From Bacillota bacterium (GTDB taxonomy: Bacteria > Bacillota > Clostridia > Peptostreptococcales > Anaerovoracaceae): DNA of 37,545 nucleotides. The notes beneath the pieces are model-generated. The model worked only from the letters and a program-made list of their open reading frames with translations. It was not told the origin of the DNA and did no database searches. The stretch is taken from positions 1 through 37,545 of the forward strand of contig JAQXSU010000129.1 in the NCBI GenBank assembly GCA_029219125.1, in the 5' to 3' direction. Shown in pieces: positions 7,198-14,688 of the stretch (positions are counted from its first letter, which is position 1; every line of letters starts with the position of its first letter). The translations under genes and the position numbers were made by a program.

Positions 7198-8939
7198 CCT
7201 TTACCTATCCGCTGGCAGATCATCCTGCTCTGAAGCAGGTGAACCTGACGGTGAGCCAGTCTGAGTTTATCGTGGTCTGCGGCAAATCCGGCTGCGGCAA
7301 AAGCACGCTGCTGAGGCAGCTGAAAAAAAATCTGACGCCCTTCGGAGACAGAGAGGGAGAGGTGCTCTATCGCGGGACGGAGGTCAGCGAACTTCCGGAC
7401 CGTCTCAGTACCACCGACATCGGTTTCGTCCAGCAAAATCCGGACAACCAGCTGGTGACGGACAAGGTATGGCATGAACTGGCATTCGGTCTGGAGAGTC
7501 TGGGGCTTTCCAACAGTGCGATTCGCAGACGTGTGGCGGAGATGGCCAGCTTTTTCGACATGCAGAGCTGGTTCAGAAAGGGCGTGGCGGAACTTTCCGG
7601 CGGTCAGAAACAGCTTCTGAACCTGGCATCTGTGATGGTGATGCAGCCGAAGGTTCTGATTCTGGATGAACCGACGTCACAGCTGGATCCCATTGCCGCA
7701 GAGGAATTTCTCAAGACAGTATATAAGATCAACCGGGATCTGGGAACTACGGTGATTATCTCTGAGCACCGGCTGGAGGATCTGATCCCCATGGCGGACC
7801 GGGTGGTGGTCATGGATGGAGGAAGGATTCTTGCGGACGACAGTCCGTGGAAGATCGGCGACTTTCTGGCAGGAGATACGCCGGAAACAAGGCATCCGAT
7901 GTTTTACGGGCTCCCATCGGTGATGAAAATTTACTCAGCCTGCGGCGGCAGCAGGATGGAAAGAGGACTGAAGAGAAGCGAGGACGGAGAGCGGATCGCA
8001 CCGCTGACCATCCGGGACGGCAGACTTTGGCTGGAAGCAGTTCTGGGAGAGCCGGATGAGTCGAAACCGTTTGACATACAGGAGGAAAGCGAATCCCTTT
8101 CTCCGGCACAGGATCCGAAGAAAGAGGAGACTTCCATTCTGACTATGAAGGACGTATGGTTTCAGTATGACCGCGGCAGTGAGCCGGTGCTGCGGGGGCT
8201 GAACCTGGATGTGAAAGAGGGAGAGCTTTTCTGCCTGATGGGAGGAAACGGCGCAGGAAAATCCACGACGCTGAAGGCAGCCGCAGGGATTCTGAAGCCA
8301 CAGCGGGGAAAGGTGACGGTAGACGGACTGACGGTGACGAAGGATAATCTGCCGAAGCTTTCCGGCAGCATCATGGCCATGGTACCGCAGAATCCGCAGG
8401 CGTTGTTCACGGAGATCACGGCAGAGGAGGAACTGGCAGAAGCACTGTATTACCGAAAAATTCCGGAGGCGGAAAAAGCAAAGCGTGTGCGGGAGATGCT
8501 GGATACCATGGAAATCAGCCATCTGGCAAAAACACACCCCTATGATCTTTCAGGCGGTGAGCAGCAGCGGCTGGCCCTGGGAAAGATTCTGCTTCTGGAG
8601 CCGAAATTGCTTCTGCTGGATGAACCGACAAAAGGACTGGATCCATTCTTCAAAATCACGCTGGCGAAAATTTTCGACCGGCTGAAGGCAGATGGCATGA
8701 CGTTGTTCATGGTGTCTCATGATGTGGAATTCTGTGCGCAGTACGGAGACCGGTGCGCCATGTTCTTTGACGGTGAGGTGGCTTCCCAGGGCTGCGCACG
8801 GGAATTTTTCGCGGGAAACAGTTTCTACACCACGACCGCAAACCGGATCGTACGTCAATGGAACAGCAGTCTTGTCACATGGGAGGAGGTGGCTGCATGG
8901 GCAGAACAGAATATGATCCCATCCGAAGAAAGGCAGTAA
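7170..8939 (+). CDS. ECF transporter ATPase, fused A1-A2 (two ABC domains)
   Basis: A 589-residue protein with two complete ABC ATPase domains in one chain. Domain 1 has Walker A GKSGCGKST (residues 38-46), signature LSGGQKQLL and Walker B LILDEPTSQLDP. A linker of about 50 residues follows. Domain 2 has Walker A GGNGAGKST (358-366), signature LSGGEQQRL and Walker B LLLDEPTKGLDP. Both carry switch histidines (SEHRL and SHDVE). Fusion of the two energy-coupling ATPases is known in ECF systems. ATG 7170 follows AGGAG and overlaps the T gene; the end overlaps the S-component gene. It supplies ATP hydrolysis for import. Substrate is inferred from the riboswitch as a corrinoid. Confidence 0.93.
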   Translation: MASIQIRNLTFTYPLADHPALKQVNLTVSQSEFIVVCGKSGCGKSTLLRQLKKNLTPFGDREGEVLYRGTEVSELPDRLSTTDIGFVQQNPDNQLVTDKVWHELAFGLESLGLSNSAIRRRVAEMASFFDMQSWFRKGVAELSGGQKQLLNLASVMVMQPKVLILDEPTSQLDPIAAEEFLKTVYKINRDLGTTVIISEHRLEDLIPMADRVVVMDGGRILADDSPWKIGDFLAGDTPETRHPMFYGLPSVMKIYSACGGSRMERGLKRSEDGERIAPLTIRDGRLWLEAVLGEPDESKPFDIQEESESLSPAQDPKKEETSILTMKDVWFQYDRGSEPVLRGLNLDVKEGELFCLMGGNGAGKSTTLKAAAGILKPQRGKVTVDGLTVTKDNLPKLSGSIMAMVPQNPQALFTEITAEEELAEALYYRKIPEAEKAKRVREMLDTMEISHLAKTHPYDLSGGEQQRLALGKILLLEPKLLLLDEPTKGLDPFFKITLAKIFDRLKADGMTLFMVSHDVEFCAQYGDRCAMFFDGEVASQGCAREFFAGNSFYTTTANRIVRQWNSSLVTWEEVAAWAEQNMIPSEERQ

Positions 8940-9934
8940 AAAAGCGTACTGCAGTTTCTGCGGTGCTGATCTTTCTCGTCATTCCGGTAATCATCGGTCT
9001 GAGCACGATGCTGGACGGCGGAAGCCTGTATATGCTGGGGAGCCTTGCTGTGGTCATCTGCTGCATGGCTCCGTTTTTCATGGTGTTTGAAAAACGGAAG
9101 CCGAAAGCACGGGAGATTGTGCTGGTGGCCATGATGAGTGCCATTACTGTGGCAGCGCATATGTTTTTTCACGTGACAGTACCGCTGCAGATCGGTACTG
9201 CCATGGTTATCATCGCAGGAATTTCCATGGGACCGGAAGCCGGATTTCTGGTAGGGGCACTTTCGAGATTCATCTGCAACTTCTATATGGGCCAGGGACT
9301 GTGGACGCCATGGCAGATGTTCTGCTGGGGACTTCTGGGATTTCTGGCAGGGCTGGCATTTAACAAGGTGGATCTGACGAAGACGACGGATCAGGTGAAG
9401 TCCCGGAGCTTTCATGTGATCATGGGTCCTGTGCTCTGTATGATCGCAGCAGAAGTGGCGGCGTTTGTGACGTTTCTGCTGTGGCCGGGAAGCGAAGCAA
9501 TGGACCTGACCGGCGGTACTTTTTCCGGATTTATGGATGCACTGGGACAGGCAGATGGGCTGCAGGGTATATTGAATGTGCTTGGTATGGTCATCGGATG
9601 GCGGTTTTATGCTTTCGGTGCTGCCGGCCTGATTGCCGGCGTGCTGCTGCAGAGAAAACGGATGCCGGTAGATAACCTGACACTGACCATCTTCACATTC
9701 TTTACAACGGTGATTCTGTATGGAGGACTGATGAACCTCTGTGCCATGTTCACCTCTGCCGGCATCCCGGGCGGCGGCGGAATCAGCTGGAATACGCTGC
9801 GGCTGCTTTACATTACGGGGCTGCCGTATGACCTGGTACATGGTGCAGCAGCGGCGCTGTGCATTTTTCTCATCGGAAATCCCATGATACGGAAAATCGA
9901 GCGAATTAAGATCAAATACGGAATCTATAAATAG
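8897..9934 (+). CDS. ECF transporter S component, probably for cobalamin/corrinoid
   Basis: A 345-residue, strongly hydrophobic protein with about eight or nine predicted membrane segments. The middle (GPEAGFLVGALSRFICNFYMGQ) has the Gly/Ala-rich small-residue helix typical of S components, which bind the substrate and dock on the T component. At 345 residues it is nearly twice the usual S-component length, with extra helices in the second half. ATG 8897 follows GGAGGAGG at 7 bases and overlaps the ATPase gene; the in-frame ATG at 8858 is less well placed. Position after T and A genes in a B12-riboswitch operon points to corrinoid as substrate, but a corrinoid precursor such as a lower-ligand base is possible. 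Confidence 0.78.
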   Translation: MGRTEYDPIRRKAVKKRTAVSAVLIFLVIPVIIGLSTMLDGGSLYMLGSLAVVICCMAPFFMVFEKRKPKAREIVLVAMMSAITVAAHMFFHVTVPLQIGTAMVIIAGISMGPEAGFLVGALSRFICNFYMGQGLWTPWQMFCWGLLGFLAGLAFNKVDLTKTTDQVKSRSFHVIMGPVLCMIAAEVAAFVTFLLWPGSEAMDLTGGTFSGFMDALGQADGLQGILNVLGMVIGWRFYAFGAAGLIAGVLLQRKRMPVDNLTLTIFTFFTTVILYGGLMNLCAMFTSAGIPGGGGISWNTLRLLYITGLPYDLVHGAAAALCIFLIGNPMIRKIERIKIKYGIYK

Positions 9935-9953
9935 AAGCGGGAGGATAAAGTAA

Positions 9954-10745
9954 ATGAAGGACCGCATATTTATCGCGACCTTTTCAGACAACGCAGTTTC
10001 GGTGATCCGCAGTTATGGAGTGGGGATTGAACTGAACGATCTGTGCATTTCAGAAAATCTGGATCCGGAGCGGCTGCAGACCACAACGGATGCCATACGG
10101 GAGGAAATCCGCAGTTCCGGCGCAGGAGCGCAGCAGATCATTGCCCATGGACCGTTTACGGAGATCTGTCCGGCCTCCATCGATCACAGAGCGGTGGAGA
10201 TGGGAAGAAGGCGGCTGGATGAGGCGTGGAACGTTCTGCAGGACCTGGGAATCTGCAGGATGGTGGTACATACCGGCTATATCCCTCTGATCTATTATCC
10301 GCAGTGGCAGCTGGAAAAGTCCATTAAATTCTGGAAAGACTTCCTGAAAGATAAACCTTCTGATTTCAGATTATATATTGAAAATGTATTCGAAGATTCA
10401 CCGGAGCAGCAGCTGCAGCTGATCCGCGGGCTGGATGATCCGAGAGTTTCTGCCTGCCTGGATGTGGGTCATGCCCATGCGGTCACGCGGCCGGAATATC
10501 CTGTCTGCCGTTGGATCGAAGAACTGGGACCTTTCATCGGACATTTTCATCTGCACAACAATGATGGAAAGCAGGATCTGCACAGTCCGCTGACGGAAGG
10601 AAACATGAACATGGAAGAAGTGCTCCGTGCCATCGGTACATACTGCAGCCCGGATGTCACCATGACCATTGAAAGCAGAAGCTGTGAAGACAGCGTGCGG
10701 TGGCTTCTGCAGCAGGATAAGCTTCTGCATATGGCAAATTGCTGA
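9954..10745 (+). CDS. cbiR: AP-endonuclease-2/xylose-isomerase-like TIM barrel, CbiR-like cobamide hydrolase candidate
   Basis: A 263-residue cytoplasmic protein of the AP endonuclease 2 (sugar-phosphate isomerase/epimerase) TIM-barrel superfamily. Metal-ligand motifs are visible in order: AHGPFTE near residue 63, VVHTGY near 102, YIENVFEDSP near 140, CLDVGHAHA near 165, FHLHNNDGKQD near 198 and TIESRS at the end. CbiR, the cobamide-remodelling enzyme described in Akkermansia, belongs to this superfamily and hydrolyses the phosphoribosyl bond in the nucleotide loop of cobamides. Here the gene lies 19 bases after the ECF S-component gene in a B12-riboswitch operon, which favours a CbiR role over sugar isomerisation. 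Superfamily is sure; CbiR identity rests mainly on context. Ribosome binding site GGGAGGA. Confidence 0.65.
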   Translation: MKDRIFIATFSDNAVSVIRSYGVGIELNDLCISENLDPERLQTTTDAIREEIRSSGAGAQQIIAHGPFTEICPASIDHRAVEMGRRRLDEAWNVLQDLGICRMVVHTGYIPLIYYPQWQLEKSIKFWKDFLKDKPSDFRLYIENVFEDSPEQQLQLIRGLDDPRVSACLDVGHAHAVTRPEYPVCRWIEELGPFIGHFHLHNNDGKQDLHSPLTEGNMNMEEVLRAIGTYCSPDVTMTIESRSCEDSVRWLLQQDKLLHMANC

Positions 10746-10774
10746 TTGCTATCTGTACTTATATCATGTATAAT
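10746..10774 (+). promoter_or_regulatory. Promoter of the cysteine-rich protein gene
   Basis: TTGCTA (10746-10751), 17 bp, TATAAT (10769-10774). It starts right at the end of the CbiR-like gene and suggests the next gene can be expressed without the riboswitch. Confidence 0.6.
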
Positions 10775-10819
10775 GAGTTCGCATAGGAACAATCGAATGT
10801 ATGTTTTGGGGGATGTAAA

Positions 10820-11095
10820 ATGAAAGAAATAAAAACGGAAAATTATAAATTCACACAGCATAAAGCATGTGAGTTCTTCCCATGCCACGATACAAACAAA
10901 CCGGAAGAATTCAACTGCCTGTTCTGCTACTGTCCGCTGTATGCGCTGGGGGATCAGTGCGGCGGCAATTTCAGATATCTGGAGAACGGGGTGAAGGACT
11001 GCTCTTCCTGCATGGTTCCCCATGTGAAGGATAAGGGCTACGATCACGTGATGAGCAAATTCGGCGAAATCATGGAACTGGCAAAAAAGAAATAG
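10820..11095 (+). CDS. Cysteine-rich small domain protein (COG2158-like)
   Basis: A 91-residue protein with nine Cys, arranged as HKACEFFPCH, FNCLFCYCPLY, DQCGG and KDCSSCMVPH, with several His, a probable Zn or Fe-S centre. This matches the cysteine-rich small domain family (PF04071/COG2158), which is found alone or attached to the threonine-phosphate decarboxylase CobD of some archaea, a cobamide lower-loop enzyme. That link fits the position next to the corrinoid operon, although the gene has its own promoter. The function of the stand-alone protein is not known. Family assignment is good; a cobamide role is inference. Confidence 0.75.
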   Translation: MKEIKTENYKFTQHKACEFFPCHDTNKPEEFNCLFCYCPLYALGDQCGGNFRYLENGVKDCSSCMVPHVKDKGYDHVMSKFGEIMELAKKK

Positions 11096-11158
11096 GCTGG
11101 TTTTCGAGGGAATCTGGACGGGACCTTCTTCATACAATAGGCGAAGGAGGTATGGAAT

Positions 11159-11797
11159 ATGTTTCTGGGGATTATCGGAAGCGGAACCATGGGAGCGGTT
11201 CTGCGGGATTATGCGAAAGAAGACGGAACGTTTGATGAGATCGTGATGCTGGAACCTTTATCGGATCAGCCCTGGCCGGAAAAACGGCCGGATCTCCTGG
11301 TGGATTTCAGTCATCCGAAAGCGATCGGAAGGATTTATGATTACTGCCGGAAAAAAGGGGGTAATATACCGGTAGTTCTGGCATCCACCGGATACGGACC
11401 GGAGGAGGAAAAGCTGATCCAGCTGCTGGAAAAAATCTGTCCCCTGGTGCGGAGCAGCAATTTCTCCAGAGGTATGGAGGTCATGAACCGTCTGTGCCGT
11501 GAGGCGAAAAAGGAACTGGGTGATCAGTGTGACATCAGGATGACAGAAGCACATCATACGAAAAAACAGGACCGGCCCAGCGGTACGGCGGTGAGTCTGT
11601 GTCGTGTGCTTGGACTGGATCCTTTTGATGAGAGCCAGGTGCAGAGCCTTCGTATGGGCAGTGTCTGCGGCCAGCATACAGTGTATTTCGCACTGGAGGA
11701 TGAGATTCTGGAGATACGCCATACGGCCATGTCGAAGAAAATTTTCGCCATTGGTGCGCTGGAGGCAGGAAAAAAACTCATGAAGGAATTGACTTGA
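11159..11797 (+). CDS. dapB: 4-hydroxy-tetrahydrodipicolinate reductase
   Basis: Reduces 4-hydroxy-tetrahydrodipicolinate with NAD(P)H in the diaminopimelate/lysine pathway, in the cytoplasm. The N-terminal Rossmann motif is GIIGSGTMG; DFSHP and LASTGY follow; the substrate-binding and catalytic region is EAHHTKKQDRPSGTA; and RMGSVCGQH lies near the end, with the family's RxGxVxGxH pattern. At 212 residues it is shorter than the E. coli enzyme (about 270) but matches compact DapB proteins, with a shortened NAD domain: the usual Arg-rich dinucleotide region after strand 2 is reduced (MLEPLSDQ). The ATG follows GGAGG at 8 bases. It is not next to dapA or other lysine genes. Confidence 0.88.
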   Translation: MFLGIIGSGTMGAVLRDYAKEDGTFDEIVMLEPLSDQPWPEKRPDLLVDFSHPKAIGRIYDYCRKKGGNIPVVLASTGYGPEEEKLIQLLEKICPLVRSSNFSRGMEVMNRLCREAKKELGDQCDIRMTEAHHTKKQDRPSGTAVSLCRVLGLDPFDESQVQSLRMGSVCGQHTVYFALEDEILEIRHTAMSKKIFAIGALEAGKKLMKELT

Positions 11798-11817
11798 TGA
11801 AATAAATATGATACAAC
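11789..11817 (+). promoter_or_regulatory. Promoter of the CYTH-domain gene
   Basis: TTGACT (11789-11794), 17 bp, TACAAC (11812-11817) preceded by TGA as an extended -10. The -35 overlaps the last codons of dapB. Confidence 0.55.
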
Positions 11818-11864
11818 AGATACACATGATATTTGGGTATTGAATTCACAATGGAGAAAGTAGT

Positions 11865-12488
11865 ATGGAAATTGAACTGAAATATCTGGTGGAGGATTCT
11901 TTCGCCAGAGAGCGTATTTTCGATGACCGGCATCTGCTGGCCCTGACGGACGAAAACGGTCTGGAAACGATTCCCATGAAGGCGGTGTATCTGGACACGG
12001 AAGACAGACAGCTGCTGAAACAGGAAATCGCGTTTCGAGTGCGGTTCGAAGACGAGCGTCTGGTAGCGACCCTGAAATGGGGAGGCGGCGTGGAAAACGG
12101 CCTGCATACCAGAGGGGAACTGAATGTTACAGTGGATGAAGCCTTTCTGTCGGCTCCGTCACTGGATATATTCCGGGGCAGTACGGTCTACGAAGAAGTG
12201 GGACCTCTGCTGGAGGGGAAACCGCTTCTGCCGGTGATGGAAATGGAGTTTGTCCGGAAACAGATGCATATTGATACCGGCAAATCCATCAGCATGCTGT
12301 CATATGATGAAGGAGAAATACGGACCACCTGCGGAAATGCACCGATCTCCGAACTGGAGATTGAACTGTATTCCGGTGACCAGGAAGACATGATTGCCCT
12401 GGGCAGTGAGCTGGCTTCCAAGTATAATCTGAAGCCGGGAAACAGAAGCAAGTACCAGCGTGGGCTGGAATTGCTGGGAATTCTCTGA
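11865..12488 (+). CDS. CYTH-domain protein (triphosphate tunnel metalloenzyme)
   Basis: A 207-residue protein starting with MEIELKY, the ExExK motif that defines the CYTH/triphosphate-tunnel family. Further family elements are YLDTEDRQL, FRVRFEDERLVATLKW, then GELNV, EMEFVRK, DEGEI, ELEIELYSG and the C-terminal NRSKYQRGL. These acidic and basic residues line a tunnel that binds a metal-triphosphate. Bacterial members are inorganic triphosphatases, thiamine triphosphatases or, rarely, adenylate cyclases; the sequence alone does not separate these, and triphosphatase is the most common. It is followed by a clear terminator and appears to be a single-gene unit. Confidence 0.85.
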   Translation: MEIELKYLVEDSFARERIFDDRHLLALTDENGLETIPMKAVYLDTEDRQLLKQEIAFRVRFEDERLVATLKWGGGVENGLHTRGELNVTVDEAFLSAPSLDIFRGSTVYEEVGPLLEGKPLLPVMEMEFVRKQMHIDTGKSISMLSYDEGEIRTTCGNAPISELEIELYSGDQEDMIALGSELASKYNLKPGNRSKYQRGLELLGIL

Positions 12489-12498
12489 TAAAAAAGAA

Positions 12499-12547
12499 AA
12501 AAACTGCTTTTGAGACTGATTTTTTACCAGCAAAGGCGGTTTTTTTT
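12499..12547 (+). terminator. Terminator after the CYTH gene
   Basis: A 14-bp stem with two G-U pairs (12499-12512 with 12531-12544) is followed by a T-run to 12547. It begins about 10 bases after the stop codon. Confidence 0.75.
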
Positions 12548-12598
12548 CTGACCGGGTGAATAATAAAGTGAAAATGTGGTGAAATCGGAGCATTTTCC

Positions 12599-12627
12599 TT
12601 TACTTTACCAGAAAAACGAGTTATAAT
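12599..12627 (+). promoter_or_regulatory. Promoter of tig
   Basis: TTTACT (12599-12604), 17 bp, consensus TATAAT (12622-12627), 55 bases before the tig start codon. I see no CIRCE or CtsR heat-shock operator beside it. Confidence 0.7.
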
Positions 12628-12681
12628 ATCATGTAATTGTCTTAGTATAATAAGGTTTCACGAATCAGGAGGATATATTTA

Positions 12682-13965
12682 ATGAAAGCAACTTTTATTT
12701 CCAGAGAGAAGAACGATGTAAAGTTTACCATGGAGTTCACTGCAGAGGAATTCGATAATGCACAGATCAAGGCATATCAGGCTGCCAAAGGCAATATCGA
12801 GATTCCGGGCTTCAGAAAAGGCAAGGCTCCGAGAAGCATCATCGAAAAGCATTTCGGAGAAGGCGTATTCTTCGAAGATGCCATCGATGAACTGTTCAGA
12901 GAAAATTATGTAAAGGCCATCAGAGAACTGGAACTGGACATCATCGACAGCCCGGCAGCAGAATTCACCCAGCTGAAGAAGGGGGAAGGCTTCACTGCTA
13001 CCATCACCGTGGCCTGCTCTCCGATTGTAGAAGTAAAGAACTACAAGGGCGTTGAGATCGAAAAGATTGAAAACGAAGTGAAAGACGAGGATGTGGAAAA
13101 TGACATCAAGAGTCTGCAGAAGAGAAATGCCCGCATCGTCAGCGTGGAAAGACCGGCACAGGACGGTGATACCGTTCTGCTGGACTATGCAGGCTTCGTA
13201 GGTGAAGATCAGTTTGAAGGCGGCACTGCAGAAGGTCAGGAGCTGGTTCTGGGTTCCGGTATGTTTATTCCGGGATTTGAAGAACAGCTGGTGGGCGTAT
13301 CTGCCGGCGAACAGAAGGATGTAGTTGTGACTTTCCCGGAAGAATACCATGCAGAAGATCTGGCTGGAAAGGAAGCAGTATTCCACTGCACCGTTCACGA
13401 AGTGAAGGAAGAGCAGCTTCCTGAACTGGACGATGAATTTGCCAAGGATGTCAGCGAATTTGATACATTAGAGGAATTAAAAGCTTCCACCAGGGAAAGA
13501 CTAGAATCATATGCCAAAGCCGGTGCAGAGAGCCAGATGAAGGACGCTGCAGTAGGCAAGGTTGTGGAGTCCAACGAAGTGGATATTCCGCGCATCATGG
13601 TGGAAGATGAAATCGACAGAATGATGCAGGAGCTGGATCAGCAGATGCGGTATCAGGGTCTGAGCCTGGAGCAGTATCTGGCATTCACGCAGAAGGATGC
13701 TGCTGCATTCCGCGATGAAATCAGAGCAGATGCAGAAAAGGCAGTAAAGACCAGACTGATCATGAACGGTATCGTGGAAGCTGAAAAGTTTGAAGTGACA
13801 CCGGAAGAACTGGAAGAAGAACTGAAGGTTATGGCGATCCAGTATCAGATGACAGCAGATAAGGTGAAAGAACTCATCGGCGAAGAAAACATGAAGTATC
13901 TGGAAAAGGATCTGAAGACGAAGAAGGCGATTGAATTCATCTTCGAAAATGCAGTGATCAAATAA
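12682..13965 (+). CDS. tig: Trigger factor, ribosome-associated chaperone
   Basis: A 427-residue chaperone that binds the ribosome tunnel exit and nascent chains. The N-terminal ribosome-binding domain contains the signature GFRKGKAPR (residues 43-51). The FKBP-type peptidyl-prolyl isomerase domain lies around residues 150-240 (GDTVLLDYAGFVGEDQFEGG, VTFPEEYHAEDLAGKEAVF). The C-terminal helical arms fill the rest (IMVEDEIDRMMQEL ... MKYLEKDLKTKKAIEFI). Length is normal for the family. The codon use is slightly more A/T-rich and uniform than in neighbours, as in a highly expressed gene. It precedes clpP-clpX-lon, a conserved order in Bacillota. Ribosome binding site AGGAGG. Confidence 0.97.
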   Translation: MKATFISREKNDVKFTMEFTAEEFDNAQIKAYQAAKGNIEIPGFRKGKAPRSIIEKHFGEGVFFEDAIDELFRENYVKAIRELELDIIDSPAAEFTQLKKGEGFTATITVACSPIVEVKNYKGVEIEKIENEVKDEDVENDIKSLQKRNARIVSVERPAQDGDTVLLDYAGFVGEDQFEGGTAEGQELVLGSGMFIPGFEEQLVGVSAGEQKDVVVTFPEEYHAEDLAGKEAVFHCTVHEVKEEQLPELDDEFAKDVSEFDTLEELKASTRERLESYAKAGAESQMKDAAVGKVVESNEVDIPRIMVEDEIDRMMQELDQQMRYQGLSLEQYLAFTQKDAAAFRDEIRADAEKAVKTRLIMNGIVEAEKFEVTPEELEEELKVMAIQYQMTADKVKELIGEENMKYLEKDLKTKKAIEFIFENAVIK

Positions 13966-13983
13966 GAAAATCAATGCAGGAAA

Positions 13984-14053
13984 CCGCTGCTTCAGCGGCG
14001 GCAGTAAACATAAAACAAGTGGAGCCGGGCGGATTATTTAGTCTTCCCGGCTT
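13984..14053 (+). other. Two hairpins in the tig-clpP gap
   Basis: A 6-bp hairpin CCGCTG/CAGCGG (13984-13998) and an 8-bp stem of 14022-14029 with 14046-14053 lie between the genes. Neither has a proper T-run, so they are more likely RNA-stability or processing elements than terminators. No clear separate clpP promoter is seen. Confidence 0.4.
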
Positions 14054-14091
14054 CTGTAAAAGATTACCGAAAGAAAGTGAGGGGTATCAGT

Positions 14092-14673
14092 ATGGCATTA
14101 GTACCTTATGTAATTGAACAGACCAGCAGAGGGGAGCGGTCTTATGACATTTATTCCAGACTTTTAAAGGACAGAATCATCTTTCTGGGAGAACAGATCG
14201 ATGAGCATGTGGCCAGTCTGGTGGTAGCGCAGCTGCTGTTTCTGGAAGCGGAAGACAGTGAAAAGGATATCTGCATTTATATTAACAGCCCGGGCGGTTC
14301 TGTGACTGCCGGTATGGCAATCTACGATACGATGCAGTATATCAAACCGGATGTTTCCACGATCTGCATCGGCATGGCTGCCAGCATGGGGGCATTCCTG
14401 CTGTCCTCCGGAGCCAAAGGAAAAAGATTTGCACTGCCAAATGCGGAAATCATGATTCATCAGCCGCTGGGCGGGGTAAACGGACAGGCAGAGGATATTA
14501 AGATCCACGCAGAATGGATCCTCAAGACAAGGGAAAAGCTGAACAGAATCCTGTCGGCCAATACAGGTCAGGATCTTGCCACCATTGAAAAGGATACTGA
14601 CCGTGACAATTTTATGGGTGCAGAAGAAGCCTGCCGATATGGTCTGATCGACAGAGTGATCACATCCAGATAG
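14092..14673 (+). CDS. clpP: ATP-dependent Clp protease proteolytic subunit
   Basis: A 193-residue serine protease forming the tetradecameric ClpP chamber that works with ClpX. The catalytic triad is at the family positions Ser98 (GMAASMGAF), His123 (MIHQPLGG) and Asp172 (TDRDNFM). The N-terminal VIEQTSRGERSYDIYSRLL is highly conserved and in some members is processed. I chose ATG 14092 because GAGGGG lies 7 bases upstream and homologues begin at this point; the in-frame GTG at 14077 would overlap the ribosome binding site. clpX starts 15 bases after the stop, so the two subunits are co-expressed. Confidence 0.97.
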   Translation: MALVPYVIEQTSRGERSYDIYSRLLKDRIIFLGEQIDEHVASLVVAQLLFLEAEDSEKDICIYINSPGGSVTAGMAIYDTMQYIKPDVSTICIGMAASMGAFLLSSGAKGKRFALPNAEIMIHQPLGGVNGQAEDIKIHAEWILKTREKLNRILSANTGQDLATIEKDTDRDNFMGAEEACRYGLIDRVITSR

Positions 14674-14688
14674 CTAGGGGGAATTTGA

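Noticed and set aside
8855..9991. A 378-codon open frame on the - strand over the ECF S-component gene
   Set aside because: Antisense shadow of a hydrophobic protein gene; translation rich in His, Gln and Arg, no ribosome binding site or family pattern.
13984..14053. A terminator between tig and clpP
   Set aside because: The hairpins lack a T-run, so they are listed only as structures of unknown role.
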